From assembly GCA_009617715.1 (NCBI GenBank), contig VTFK01000169.1, positions 930,001 to 994,000 of the forward strand: DNA of 64,000 bases, read 5' to 3'. The translations under genes were made by a program, and so were the position numbers. Of the stretch, positions 1-11,500 are shown in pieces. Position 1 is the first letter of the stretch. Every line of letters begins with the position of its first letter. Origin of the DNA: Plectrocnemia conspersa (taxonomy: Eukaryota; Arthropoda; Insecta; Trichoptera; Polycentropodidae). The notes below the pieces were generated by a model. The model searched no databases, was not told the origin of the DNA, and saw only the letters and a program-made list of their open reading frames with translations.

Positions 1-71
1 GATCGATCAATCTAAAAGGTAGCAATACATATAAAATACATTTCTAATTAAAATAATTGATTTGGGAATAC

Positions 72-352
72 TTTTGAATATCTTCGATGAAAATTTCAGG
101 ATTCAGACCGGCTTGTCTCATGTTCATCAAAAAATCAGATTGCTTTGTAGGATTGACCATAATATCTACAGGCAATTCGACGCGATTCAGGTCAGTCCAA
201 AAGTCATAGTTAGAATCTTTCTGCAAATTTCCGAGCAACTCTCTATGCTCTTCAGATTTGGGATACAATCGAAATACGGAAAATCCATCGAAATTGGTTT
301 TTTGACAACTGACCGCCACGAAGGCAAAACTCAAAAGTAGAAAAATCTTCAT
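72..352 (-). CDS. M14 carboxypeptidase, first coding exon only (gene continues off the left edge)
   Basis: This exon encodes 93 residues plus two bases. Residues 1-16 form a hydrophobic signal peptide (MKIFLLLSFAFVAVSC). Residues 21-93 match the activation propeptide of M14A carboxypeptidases: DGFSVFRLYP, then DFWTDLN, PVDIMV and a QSDFL segment. The neighbouring complete gene has the same landmarks ([23 protein letters not shown]). I end the exon at 72, at GATATTCAAAA|GTATTC. That matches the neighbour's first intron in position and phase (after Q plus two A bases); reading on instead hits a stop at 44. The metal-binding peptidase domain must lie left of position 1. Expected product: a secreted zymogen that removes C-terminal residues from peptides. 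Family is secure; whether the gene is intact cannot be judged. Confidence 0.9.
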
Positions 353-417
353 CTATCGAAATAAAAATAAATTTAATTATTATATTATAGTATAAGGTAA
401 CATTTTGACCAACTCAC
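353..417 (-). other. Possible 65-bp intron in the 5' UTR of the partial carboxypeptidase
   Basis: On the minus strand a strong donor GTGAGT (412-417) lies about 20 bp downstream of the expected transcription start. A T-rich tract ending CGATAG sits directly before the ATG at 352. Splicing would join a very short leader to the start codon. This is inferred from splice-site appearance only; an unspliced leader is equally possible. Confidence 0.35.
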
Positions 418-463
418 CGTGATTATTGTGTTTCGAATGACTTACATCGATACGAGTTGACTG

Positions 464-471
464 TTTATATA
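464..471 (-). promoter_or_regulatory. TATA box of the partial carboxypeptidase
   Basis: TATATAAA on the minus strand, about 112 bp before the ATG. A TCATT initiator-like motif (436-440) lies about 30 bp downstream, the expected TATA-to-start distance. The complete carboxypeptidase has the same octamer about 111 bp before its ATG, which supports it as a shared promoter element. Confidence 0.6.
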
Positions 472-3400
472 CAAAACGAATAGTTTTTATTTAGCCATTA
501 TCATAATGTGAAATCGCAAGATTGTAAAGCAGTATTTATTCTCTTAGAAAAAACACAGCATAATCTGGTCATGAATTGTTTCAACTCGATATGAGAGAGA
601 TTACTTATTTTGATCAAATCAGCTATTCATAATATATATTTACAACTCAATCATCAATGTCAGTGTTGGCGGTTTTTCCGCTCGATTATTATATTATCGA
701 AAAATATAACTAATCATTGCGAGATGTTAATAACTATAAAGTTAAAAATAAAGGAGTCTGATTATTACAATCGATAAAATACATATGGGTTATATTTATG
801 ATTGAATCTATAGGTGAAAATGTGATGAAAATTTCATGAAAACAGGTTGCCTTTGCGCGTCAAAAAGCATATTGCATTTTAGCTTTATCTTGCCTGTGAA
901 AACTGAGAAATGAATTTCTAAACTCGTAACAACGTTTCACAGTGAGTTTATCATGTGTATTACGAATGGTCGATTGTTGTATAAATATCAATAAAAAATC
1001 ACATTAGAACAATGAACGTATTAAAATAGCATTATACAAAAACTATATATTGTTGAACATCAATAATAATACATTAATAGATATATTTTATTACAAGGAC
1101 AATTTATTTATAATTATAAGTTCAATAACCGATAATATACGTTACTTTATAAATCATAAGTTTTTTACCTTTAATTGATATGTTGCACATAATATAGAAC
1201 AATGTAAGATTTGCACGTGTATTGGAATACAATATCAAAAAAAACAAACTAAAAATAAGTATGGATTGAATTTTCTTAAATCATAATAAAATGAGTTGTT
1301 GTGAAAACTATTTTTAAACATAAAATTGCTTCAATACGTTCCTAAAGAAAGCTAGCAAATTTCATTATTGTGAGATATTTTTATTACTACAAATTGAGAA
1401 CTTTATTTTATTTCTACATATCTACTTCATTGTGGATCAAAAACTATAGATAAATCCCAGTGTTTTTAGCTCCTGCTAAATTATTTAAAATAATTATCAA
1501 TAGTTAAACATTTAATTGTCCAACCCGTTCCACGGTCACTAACCTTGTCTTTCAACAAAATAGGGGTGAAATTTCTTGATGTGGGAATACAAATTGTATA
1601 TACTGAGTGTAAAAAAAAGTATTCGGCAAAATTTGCCATGGATTATTAGTATAAAAATATTTGACTCCAGTTGCTTAAACTATCTCGATTATTCCTTATT
1701 AATTTGAACGATCTTAGACAACTCGTAACCATGGCCGCTGATTGTTGAAGGAATATTTCACTTCTCCGAAAGTTTCGCAGGGATGCAACTTGAGAGCTCT
1801 GATCTTCTCGGTATTTATTATTGACATAAATACAGAAGTTATAAATTCCAATTTTCTGTTTGTGTTTACCCATGATTTCTTATTATTTCGATAGATTTGA
1901 TCTATTGCAGACTTTTTCTTTCTACACTTATTTACATTTTCTATGGCGGTGGGCTTCCGTCAGCATCATAAGATTCCCTATCGAGCTCGACGGTTTACCG
2001 TTACATTCTAATTAGAATCCACTACTATTTGCCTCTCAGCCATACACCGTGGGGGTGTTACCCTGCGCTTCTAAAGAAATATTCACCATTTTATTTTTAT
2101 TATATAATAATTCTCTTTTCTTATAATAAATACAAATATTTTATTGCTTTTGGAAACATAGTAAGAACACAAATAGTAGAAACACGTTTAATAATGACTA
2201 TAATAATTATATTTATTTAAAAGATCGTTGAAATTCTGCGCAAAATTAAAAAAATTAGATACATAAGTAGCAAAATTATGGAATGAAGTTAGTGGTATTG
2301 TAGGTTAATCAAATTTATTCATTTAACAATCCAGAACTGATGCCGATCCCCTAGAAATAAAAGTGGGAGTGGTGTCGCATGCAACGAAGAAAGAGATAAA
2401 GCATGCTCTTTCGTGTAACGGTACTTCGTCCAGATGACATGGGAATCTTATGAAGCCAACCGTCTGCCCTTTTGTAAAAAAAAATAAATGGCATAATACG
2501 TATTTTCTCATATTATTTACAATCAGAAATACCATCGTGCCTAGAAAAACTTTTAATATAAAATTTGGAATCACTTTTGAGAACAAGTGGGTGTTATTTC
2601 TACATGTAAACAGCGTCTGCGAAAAAACTATAAAAATGCTCGATTTTATTATGAGGAACGCGTTTCACTTTCTTTTCATTTAACTTTTCAAACGCTTTTA
2701 ATTTATTTTTTTGCAATTAAGTAGCACGATAGATAGATGACTAACATATTACGGGAATTTCCAGGTCTAAAGATTTTATCAGTTTATAAATAAATATAAA
2801 ATATTTCTTCATTAAGAATTTAATAATCACAATTTGAAGATATTTTCATTTAATATGCAAAGTCATAGCGTCAGTTCTTTTTTCAATGAAATTATTTATT
2901 TTATAATAAAACTCGGATTTTCATGGAGTTTAATTCCACGATCTTCAGCTTGTATTTTTATCTCTAATGAAAATAAAAAAAAATATAATATACAACTTTT
3001 TCTTTATTGTGCCACCTTTGTGACATAAATTTCTTTGAATATGAATAATAGGTTATATTTATTTATTTTCAATTTTAAAAGCTATCCTAGCTTTTCCTTC
3101 GAAGCTTTCTTATTTTATCAACGAATTTCACTTCATTTTGATTTCAGAAACATATTTAAATTTATTTTATCATATCTATGCAATATATTACATACTTATT
3201 TAATGCGCTCATTCTAAAAGTTTGTTTATTCGTCGAATTTTTGTTGAAGTATTATTTAATTTTCATTTCAAACATAATGTTACCTTTGAAAATAATCAAC
3301 ATGATCATTACAAATTGTATCATCAGCTACTTTTAATATGCTAAAAAATATATATCAACTGGTGAAAATGTATTCCGATATAATTTTACGGAAATGCCAT

Positions 3401-3773
3401 ATTTTAAAAAATATCTGCTTTTTTTAATTTGTTGAATTTACTATTACTAATTTATATTCGTCGAATATTTCCTCTCATGTCTAATATTTTTTAACAATAA
3501 TTTTCAAACAAATTTTAACACAAACAGAGCCGAGTCAAAAATCTGTACCTTTGAATAATAATTTTTATTGTGAAAGTACTACCTAGAAAGTGGGTGCTTT
3601 TGAAGGCAATGTTCCGCTCCTTTTATTTATTGTGTAATATGTATAACAAAAGAGCTAAAGTAACTTATACATGAAATACATCAGTATATAGGTACATCTC
3701 AAACAACTGTAGTTTAGTTCAGATTCATAATTTGAGGTCTGTTTTGACTTTTTTTATTTATATATATTCTTGC

Positions 3774-3856
3774 TATGATTTTTTCAGAGTTGGGCCTCTC
3801 AAGGAGAAGGGGCGCCCGGGAATTTGTCCACTCTCCTCCCCCTCTCGGCAGGCCTG
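3774..3856 (+). repeat. Dispersed ~83-bp repeat, copy 1
   Basis: It starts ATGATTTTTTCAGAG, continues with a CTCAAGGAGAA core and AATTTGTCC, then a C/T-rich tract, and ends GGCAGGCCTG. The reverse complement of 35980-36066 matches it over the whole length with scattered substitutions and small indels. Two copies 32 kb apart in opposite orientation point to an interspersed element, possibly the tail of a SINE or LINE. No transposase or RT coding was seen. Confidence 0.75.
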
Positions 3857-4089
3857 TTCGTCAGTTATATATGTCCTCTATGGTCTATGGCACAAGTTCA
3901 CAAGTCCACAATATCATTTAATTAGAATATATTTTGCATAGAGTTTTAAATTTGCTTTCAGTGTAATCGACAAACAAATATATACATATATATGTATATG
4001 ATTGCATGAAATGTACATGATTTTTTTTACTTAGACTGACAGTAAACTTATAAATCATTCATATAACATGATAAATAACCTTCTTTTAA

Positions 4090-4515
4090 TATCCTTGTCC
4101 GCCTGTCGCTCAAATCGAGCGCGCCACGTAATAAATCACCAAGCAAGAAATAATTGGAGTTTATCACAAGTAATGCGCGGCAATTAGTGGGCGCTAATCG
4201 TTTTTCTCCACCGGTATGGAAATGGCCTTTTCTGGCCTCTCTACGGATCGTTTAGTGTGTTTGTACTGCGAGCAGTACCCACTACTAACTGTCTGCGGGC
4301 GTCACAAGCTAATTGTGATTAACGACAGAGTCGCCGACGATCCGTTAATCTTTGCTCCTTCTTGCCTGACATATTGTCTTTTCCCTTATGGCCAAACTGG
4401 AATGAACCGTAGTGCCCCCTGGCGACATCTGCTTCCCGATCCTGACTTTCCAAAAGCAAACTTGACTTGTGGTTACGCTTCGGTTGCCAGCGGCGCCATC
4501 AATCAATTAAGAGGC
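4090..4515. promoter_or_regulatory. GC-richer island, candidate conserved non-coding element
   Basis: It stands out from the AT-rich spacer. It holds TAAT-type homeodomain cores (CAATTAGTGG, GCGCTAATCG near 4171-4200) and a CCATCAATCA motif at 4496-4505, whose reverse complement TGATTGATGG fits the Exd/Hox composite consensus. An open frame of 123 codons crosses it on the plus strand (4216-4587) but matches no family I know. I favour a regulatory island over a gene, with low confidence. Confidence 0.3.
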
Positions 4516-4759
4516 AAAAATTCATTAATTAACGTTTTTATATATTGTGTATACAACAACGTTGTATGCAGAGTAAACAAATATTAAATAATTGTAAAGA
4601 TAAGCTATTTTTCATTAGCTATCTTCCATCCTTTTAATATCAAATAAAGACTAAATATATTTATAAAGAGTTAAATAAAAATTAATTATATTTTATTTGT
4701 GTTTATTATGAATTTTATTTGACTTTCTATGTTAATCGTTACAAAAGTATCTTTCAAAA

Positions 4760-5104
4760 GTTTTGAGCTCAATGGGTATGAGCTGGATGATCGAGTTGAA
4801 TTATTATCGGCTGTGGTCTGTGGTGACGCGTTCTTGTGATGATCGTTTGATCCGCCTGGTCCAGAGTCTCTGGAGCGTCTTCCTCCATCTTCTTCTGTCT
4901 TCTTCCGCCTACCCCGTTGTGAACAAGTGTCACATTCTATATAATCGCAAATCGAATCAAAATGACGAATCGCAAATTAAAATGTTTGTGGGCCAATTGC
5001 ATCGCTTCATGGATATACATACGAAATATGTTCACGCCTTAAAAGTGAAACGTCCAGATGGCAATTCTGAAGATTTAATAACAATAATTTTTTGCGCAGG
5101 TTAA
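4760..5104. other. Unassigned segment with coding-like composition
   Basis: This segment is less AT-rich than its surroundings. A plus-strand frame of 113 codons (4763-5104) is open. On the minus strand, about 4770-4910, a frame rich in E, D, Q, R and H is also open, reminiscent of the charged C-terminal tails of non-LTR retrotransposon ORFs. Neither frame has a recognisable domain. It may be an old mobile-element fragment. Confidence 0.25.
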
Positions 5105-5289
5105 AAAGGATTTAGAAAATATGTCCGTTACATTAATATTAATATTTATGATATGATATATTATCGCGTTTTTATTATTTGCCACATACTTAGTTTATAT
5201 TATTAAATTTATCAGAAATCATTTAATATATTTAATATAAAAACATATAATAATTAATAAGTGTTATTGATCATAAAAAAGTCTTTATC

Positions 5290-5300
5290 TTTAATTTAAT
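5290..5300 (-). terminator. Candidate polyadenylation signals (ATTAAA) of the complete carboxypeptidase
   Basis: Two overlapping ATTAAA hexamers lie on the minus strand about 55-65 bp after the stop codon. No canonical AATAAA occurs on this strand in the same interval. The distance is normal for a short insect 3' UTR, but the area is so AT-rich that chance is possible. Confidence 0.35.
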
Positions 5301-5354
5301 ATTAATTAAGCAAATTCACTCATGAAAAGCTATTAAATAAATAATTTACAAAAA

Positions 5355-8300
5355 TTACATATATCCAGCGCTTTTCATTTCTTTCATAATCACTACAAGA
5401 GAATCCATTACTTCTTCGCAATTAGGTATGATTTGATCAGGCGGGAGCAAAAATCCATTCTTACCCTTATCCCTTAATTCATAAGTGTAAGTTATGGGTA
5501 ATTTATAATTGAATTCAGCCCAATCCACACTACTGCCACTCACAGCATCTACATACATAAGTAATTATTTAATATAATAAATAAATTATATAGAAGGTTA
5601 AAAAATATTACATAGGATATCTGGAGCTGTTCCAACTGTGTATTCAGTTCCATGTCTCATCTCAAGTGCTTTTGCGGCTTTGTCTCCAATTGTTTTCTAT
5701 AGTAAAATATAAAAATATATATATAATATACACGTGTATTAAATATTAATAATATTTTTTAAAACTTACAAGCTCATCATAATTTTCTAAATGTTCTTCC
5801 TTATCAGCGTATGGAACGAGTATGAGTTGAGAGTAAGAATGAAACCCAATGTAAGCTACCATATTTGAACTAATTGAATCCAAGAATTTTGATAGATTAT
5901 ATGTTTCGGCTTCTGAAAATGCTTTAAATCCACCGAACGTAGCACTGCATGGATTGCTGCTTGTTCCTTGTTCTATAAAATATTTTAATGTAAAAAATTA
6001 GTTTAAGAAGGAATAAACTTTTTTTCATGTCATAATAATACCTCGCCAGTTATAATCCCAATTTCTATTGATATCGACACCATAACAAAATCCATTTCTT
6101 GATCTGTTTTTACGCCAGAGTCTTTCCTAAATATAAAAATAAAAATAAGAACGTGTAAGAGTAACATATATTAGAGGTAATAAATCATTATTAATCATCT
6201 TAGGCTATTTAAACTTCAGCTTATGAAGAAAAAAATTAAGATTCTATGGTAGAATTTCTTCTCAAGTAAAATTGTTTTATTTTAAACTTTAGCTTATGAA
6301 AATTATTAAAAAAATTTAATCAATGTTTGGAACTATTAAAGGTACAAATCTTCTAAGAAAAGGTATGTCAGATCCTATGGTAGTTTTTTTTATGAATCAA
6401 TATTTACACTAAAGCTGCGAAAAGAAAATTGTGTTTTGAATGGGTGAAAATAAAAAAACATCTTCAAGTTCAGTGAATATAGGGAATCGAAAAATGTTTA
6501 TCATTGTTATGTATCAGCATCAAAAAAAAATATCTAAGCTCAAAATAAAACGTTGTTTATAACTCTCACGTGGACAAGTCGTGTAATAGAATTGAGAATT
6601 GATATTATTCAATAAAAATAAATTAAACTAAAAAAAAAATTATCATTTTTTAATTCAGGACCTAAAATTTAAGCTAATCTTAAACAGAACAAACCATTTT
6701 ACCATTTATACATACTATTAAATCATGTAAAATTACCCTTTCGTGTGAATAAACATATCCGTCCGGATTGACACTCGGAATTATGTACCAGTCGAAATTT
6801 TCAGCTAAACTCCTGAAGCTTGGATCTTCGTTAGTTAGCAACTCGTTTATGAGGTAGGTTGTTGTGGCTGGCGATATCCATTCACGGGCATGTATGCCAC
6901 CCTCCACAAAAATTGATTTTCTATCGGGACCAAACGATATCTTCACTCCTTTCAGCTCGCGCTTCTCGTGCGATATCCCTCCGGATATCACCTTCACTTT
7001 GTCGGGATGGCGCAACTCCAGCGTGTTCAACCATGCGTGGATTTCTTCTAATTTGTAATAGTCTGTCCATGATATGTCCTTCCTTCTCACGTGACTTGGT
7101 GACGATTTGGGTATTTTTCTAAAATTTAAAAACAATAATTTTATGAATGTTTTTGTAGATAATATAAATAGTTAAGGTACGGACCAGGTCCACGGCCATT
7201 ATTCTAAACTAGACTAAAATCATTTTATATATTAAAAAAAAATAATGAATAAAAAAATTATTAATTTTTAATCATGGTCTTGAAATTATAATTTAAAATA
7301 TTATATTTATAATTTAGTTTCGTGTCTTTATTACTTTAATTATAAATGTGATTTTTTTGCTCAAAATTTCAACAGCTAATGTAAGTTATTTTAGAAAAAA
7401 ACATTTATGACTTTTTCAATTTTTTGCGCACTTTTGTCTGTGCGTTTTTTGACGACGCAGTTTTGACGTCGCGGTTTTGTCATGCGCGCTTTTTCGGGTC
7501 GTTCTATTTTACTAAACAAACTAGACATGTATTTGATCTAATAGCAATTATTTATATTTTTTGAGACTGTAAAGGTACTTTCAATATAACTGCAAAAACA
7601 TCAAAAATTTGTTTAACCGAGCAGTGATTTTTTTTATATTTTCGGTCCGCTTTCATTCTTTTGGCAGACAATATCTGCTATTGAAGAAAATAAACATATT
7701 AAAATTTTAAATTTTCAACAGTAAATTGTCACTACATTTTATGATTGATTTATGAAATTTTTTATAAATAGTAGAAGGTTCATGGGTCGCAATGTCTATA
7801 ACTAACGGCAGAGTCAACGATAAGATCGTCACGATATGTTACACTCTTAACATTTACTAAATTAATAAAATAAGGGTATAAAAATATGAATATAAAATTA
7901 TTAGTTTTAAAAACAATAGTGCTTATTATATAGACTTTAACTCAAACTTTAAATTTCTTTTCAACATAAATAAAATATAATTAATATTTAAAGTGCTCAC
8001 TCGAAATTGTTTGATTAAAATTTTATAAGTTGAACCAACTACTCGTACGTTTCTAGTTCATGAGCAGCGAAAATTACACTTTCCGAGAAAACTTATACAA
8101 TATTTAGTATAAAAATACTTTAAAACAAGTTGCATATTTAATACATACATACACACGTAAAAACATAAAAATTACTCACTTTTGCACATCATCGATCAGT
8201 ACTTGAGATGCAATCTTATTAACGGCTATCAGTCGCAAGAAGTCGTCCTGATCGCCAGGTTTCACCATGACATCGACTGGCATATTCCTGTAGTTAATTT

Positions 8301-8469
8301 CAGTCCAGAAATCGAATTTTCCCTCGTCCTCCAGCTTCAACAGCAGCTCGTTTTGATCTTGAGATGCTGGATGCAGTCGGTAAACTTTGAATCCATCATA
8401 GTTGATTCGGGTTTTATTTCCAAATGCGATCCCGACGCCGAGCAGTAATACGAAAACTTTCACGTCCAT
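5355..8469 (-). CDS. Complete secreted M14 (A-type) metallocarboxypeptidase zymogen, six exons
   Basis: Exons on the minus strand: 8180-8469, 6737-7118, 6042-6126, 5770-5972, 5612-5696, 5355-5548. All introns are GT-AG and phases agree, giving 412 residues. Residues 1-17 are a signal peptide and about 22-96 the activation propeptide. A dibasic SHVRRKD site (residues 108-109) would free a mature enzyme of about 303 residues. Zinc ligands are H173 and E176 (GGIHAREW) and H297 (GFHSYSQ). Substrate-binding N244/R245 lie in VDINRNW; Y349 is the active-site tyrosine ([11 protein letters not shown]); the catalytic base is E372 (YELRD). C238 and C261 can form the family disulfide. The specificity position is V356, where B-type enzymes have Asp, so it should prefer hydrophobic C-terminal residues. 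Introns 2-5 are 610, 69, 73 and 63 bp. Intron 2 holds nothing recognisable. No break is seen. Confidence 0.95.
7119..8179 (-). other. Intron 1 of the complete carboxypeptidase (1061 bp)
   Basis: Donor GTGAGT follows GATGTGCAAAA; the acceptor ends TTTTAG before AAAAATACCC. The contents are AT-rich except for a GC motif cluster at 7447-7489. The partial neighbouring gene has an intron at the same codon and phase, so the intron predates the duplication. Confidence 0.9.
7447..7489 (+). repeat. Three tandem ~14-bp GC-core units (TTTTGACGWCGCRG)
   Basis: The units are TTTTGACGACGCAG (7447-7460), TTTTGACGTCGCGG (7461-7474) and a diverged TTTTGTCATGCGCGC (7475-7489), inside intron 1 of the carboxypeptidase. 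The same vocabulary (AAAA next to GCGC/GACGTC) appears in the inverted ends of the element at 24.1-24.6 kb. This may therefore be one end of a related mobile element; no clear partner end was found nearby. Confidence 0.6.
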
Positions 8470-8579
8470 GGCTTAGATTAAATTGAATCTCTGTATGTGC
8501 CGTATTTTTTACTCTCTCTCAACGACGTCCAACGCTACTCAGTGGATAAATAAAAACTACAAACATTTATAAACGTCGG

Positions 8580-8587
8580 TTTATATA
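8580..8587 (-). promoter_or_regulatory. TATA box of the complete carboxypeptidase
   Basis: TATATAAA on the minus strand about 111 bp before the ATG at 8469, the same octamer and nearly the same spacing as in the neighbouring gene. Transcription should begin around 8550-8560. Confidence 0.65.
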
Positions 8588-8589
8588 CT

Positions 8590-11500
8590 GGAAAAAAAAC
8601 GATAGATGTGGGTAATTTTGTATGTGGGTTATCGGTAAACATGCGGTAAAAGTATTTTAACAGTTAAAATATCATAAAACTGTTCTATGATGTTTACTTA
8701 GGGTGCATAAAATTTTATAAATATTTTTTTTTAAATTAGTTTTTCATTAAAATTTCATATATAACCTGCATAAATTCAACGGGCAAATACTAGTGTATTC
8801 AATTTAGATAATACATGTGGAACATGTGTGCTTTTGGAATATTAAAATGTTGATTAGGAAATTATCTATTTGAATTAACATTATGCTTATCTTTGAGATT
8901 ACATACAATTGTATAATTTATTATAATTAAAGAACGACCAAACATTTAGGTTTAGTTTTATTTTCTGTTAAAAAATAAAAAATTTGACTAAAACTAACAA
9001 TTAACAGATAAACTTTCTTTAATAACTAAAATAAAGACATTGACAAGTTCTGTTAGTCATATGTGGTAACAGTAACAATTACACATTATACTAGAGAATA
9101 TATTACAATTTCATTTGGCATCTACTATTATATAAACTTATAAAATATTTTTTTCAATAATAAGAATTATTACGTCAGTAGAATTATATTTTATTGATTC
9201 ATATATTGTTATATTTCTATTTGTAATTTTTAAAAATTGATCACATCGATAATTATACATAAGATAAATATCAAGATAAATATTAGTAAGAAATAAATAT
9301 ACTTAATCTGAAATGATCGATCGGAATTGTCATAATAATAATCACTAATTTTAATCTCTCAGAGATGCTAGCAAATTTAAAATAAGTTATACATTCTATC
9401 ATATATCGATTAGTTAATACGAGCAACTGTCTTATATGATGATTTTTGCTCAGTCTTCGCTTAAATACGCGTCTTGTGACCGGGCGTTCCCACTATACAG
9501 GCACGGGACGGATTTATTTTTGATAAGCAATTTCAGCTTACAGAAAGTGTAAATTTTTTTTTATTTATATTATTAGTATTTCGTCCAATATGCACGTAAA
9601 AGCGCACGTCAATTTTTAGCAATATCACAAAAATGTTTAATGGACAAAGTAGTTTGTTCAACTGGCGCATGAATGCGACATTTGATTTAAAATTCACATT
9701 CTGATCCAAAGATTTTACTACTATAGGTTGTGAAGCACACATACCTTTTAGCTGGCAATATATGTTGTTATGTGAAAAGCTACTATGCAAAAAAAAAATA
9801 ATAATAGCTTGACAGTATTTAGATGTATAAACTTCAAGAATATTTTGTAGTTGCAATGAACTTAGTAAAGATTCAGTTTTATATTAAGTATAATTTTTTA
9901 TAATCCAAATTGCATTAATGTTAAAATAAAAAATAATTATTATAAGTATTATATAACTTAAATGCTTAGAAGGAAAAGCCCTAATGTATGCCCGATTATA
10001 ATATTGTATGTACGTTATATTGTGCAAGCCTTTTAAAGACCATTCCTTACATATTGGCCGTCTGGATTGGTATTGAATGGTCCCACGGGCCACGGAGGGT
10101 CATTATCCTAATATACCGATATGCTATAAGGGTTAATGGACATAAATATCGCTCTTTTATGCACGCTGAACGTAGGAGTCGGCTTTCACCGGCACAACAA
10201 TTTATTTACACGAATTTACACACAATGGTTGAGAACCACTACACATCGTCATATCGAATTATACGGATATGTTTGGTATGAAAACACGGGTATAGCCGAC
10301 GACCACACAACGAGGACATTTCGGAAGTTGCATCGTCACTACATATATTCACCAAGACGAGAGGCGGCAATAAATTTTGGAAGAATTTAACAATGAAATT
10401 TTGACCTTTGAAAACTTTCTAGAAACGCGTCTGCATTGTGTAATGTTTAGAGATTTATAAGGTGTCGTTAAAGATGATCGTCATTCGGGTAAATTATTGA
10501 GCTCTAATTTTTTGTATTTTAATGAGTGATTTAATTAATGTATTTTTATTATAATTATGGTGCAATCAAATAAGAATTGCTTTAAAAATGTACAAAAAAT
10601 AATTATTAATATTGCGTATAAATGATTGAATAGATATCTTTATTTCAACTCTTCTGATATTTTAGTTGTAGGTCTATCACATTTTTCTCTCAGTCTATAA
10701 GAAAAATCTTTCTAAATTACAAAAAAAAATTAATGATATTAACTCTGCTGCCATTTGGAACTAATTTAAATACAGTTATAAGTTTACTATATTTTAAAAT
10801 TAGAAGATCTAAAAAGTTACTGGATTCCGTTGGTAGTGTTGATAATGAAACCTTTTTGTTATAATTATGTATTATATATTCTATTTAAATTAAAAAAAAC
10901 AGTAAATTTCAACTATGTTGTAACTAGCACATTATAACATAAATTGACACCACTTTAAAGATCAATTATATCATTAAACAAGCAAACTTTTATCGTTTAA
11001 AATAACAATTAAGTAATAAAACACTTAACCACTGTACAACTCTTTTAATAAATATCATATATATAAAAGTACACGTGTAAAAAACTGTAAGTAAATTTTT
11101 TAATGCAAAAACATTTTTTAACTTTATATTTTACGTTTACTATACACTTCCTTGCAAAATATATAAATCTAAGAGCGCATTTGCATTCTAGATATGTTAA
11201 CTTGCATTAAATTTGTAATCAAATTAGTGACTCAGTTGTTGAAAATGAGTGTTGAGTATATGTTTTGTAGTTTATTTTTTCACATTCCATGTTATAACCT
11301 GTAAGTTTCTCGTAATAACAGTATGAAGGTTCAATCCTGCATACAGTTTAAATATTTATCTTGTTTTACTGATTCTCATTCGTTTCTAAAAATATTTTGA
11401 TTTGATTTGTAAGTTTCTAAGATCTAACTTAATTTAAGAAAACATACAAATTTTATCTTTTTCCTTATAAATGTTGGCACATCTTAATTAAATTTTTTTA

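Larger units (their letters stand above)
476..5280. other. Intergenic spacer between the two carboxypeptidase genes
   Basis: Mostly AT-rich sequence with simple A/T runs. It holds one copy of a dispersed repeat (3774-3856), a GC-richer island (4090-4515) and a moderately GC-rich unassigned segment (4760-5100). Short open frames near 1646-1873, 2323-2586 and 2834-3217 resemble no known protein and have AT-biased composition, so I treat them as chance frames. Segment 1925-2065 is more complex and may be an old repeat, but I could not name it. Confidence 0.6.

Noticed and set aside
5290..5356. AATAAA words just after the carboxypeptidase stop
   Set aside because: They lie on the plus strand, opposite to the gene. 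Only ATTAAA variants are on the coding strand.
8182..8448. 88-codon plus-strand frame over carboxypeptidase exon 1
   Set aside because: Shadow of the real minus-strand exon. The same applies to plus-strand frames at 62-340 and 6859-7122.
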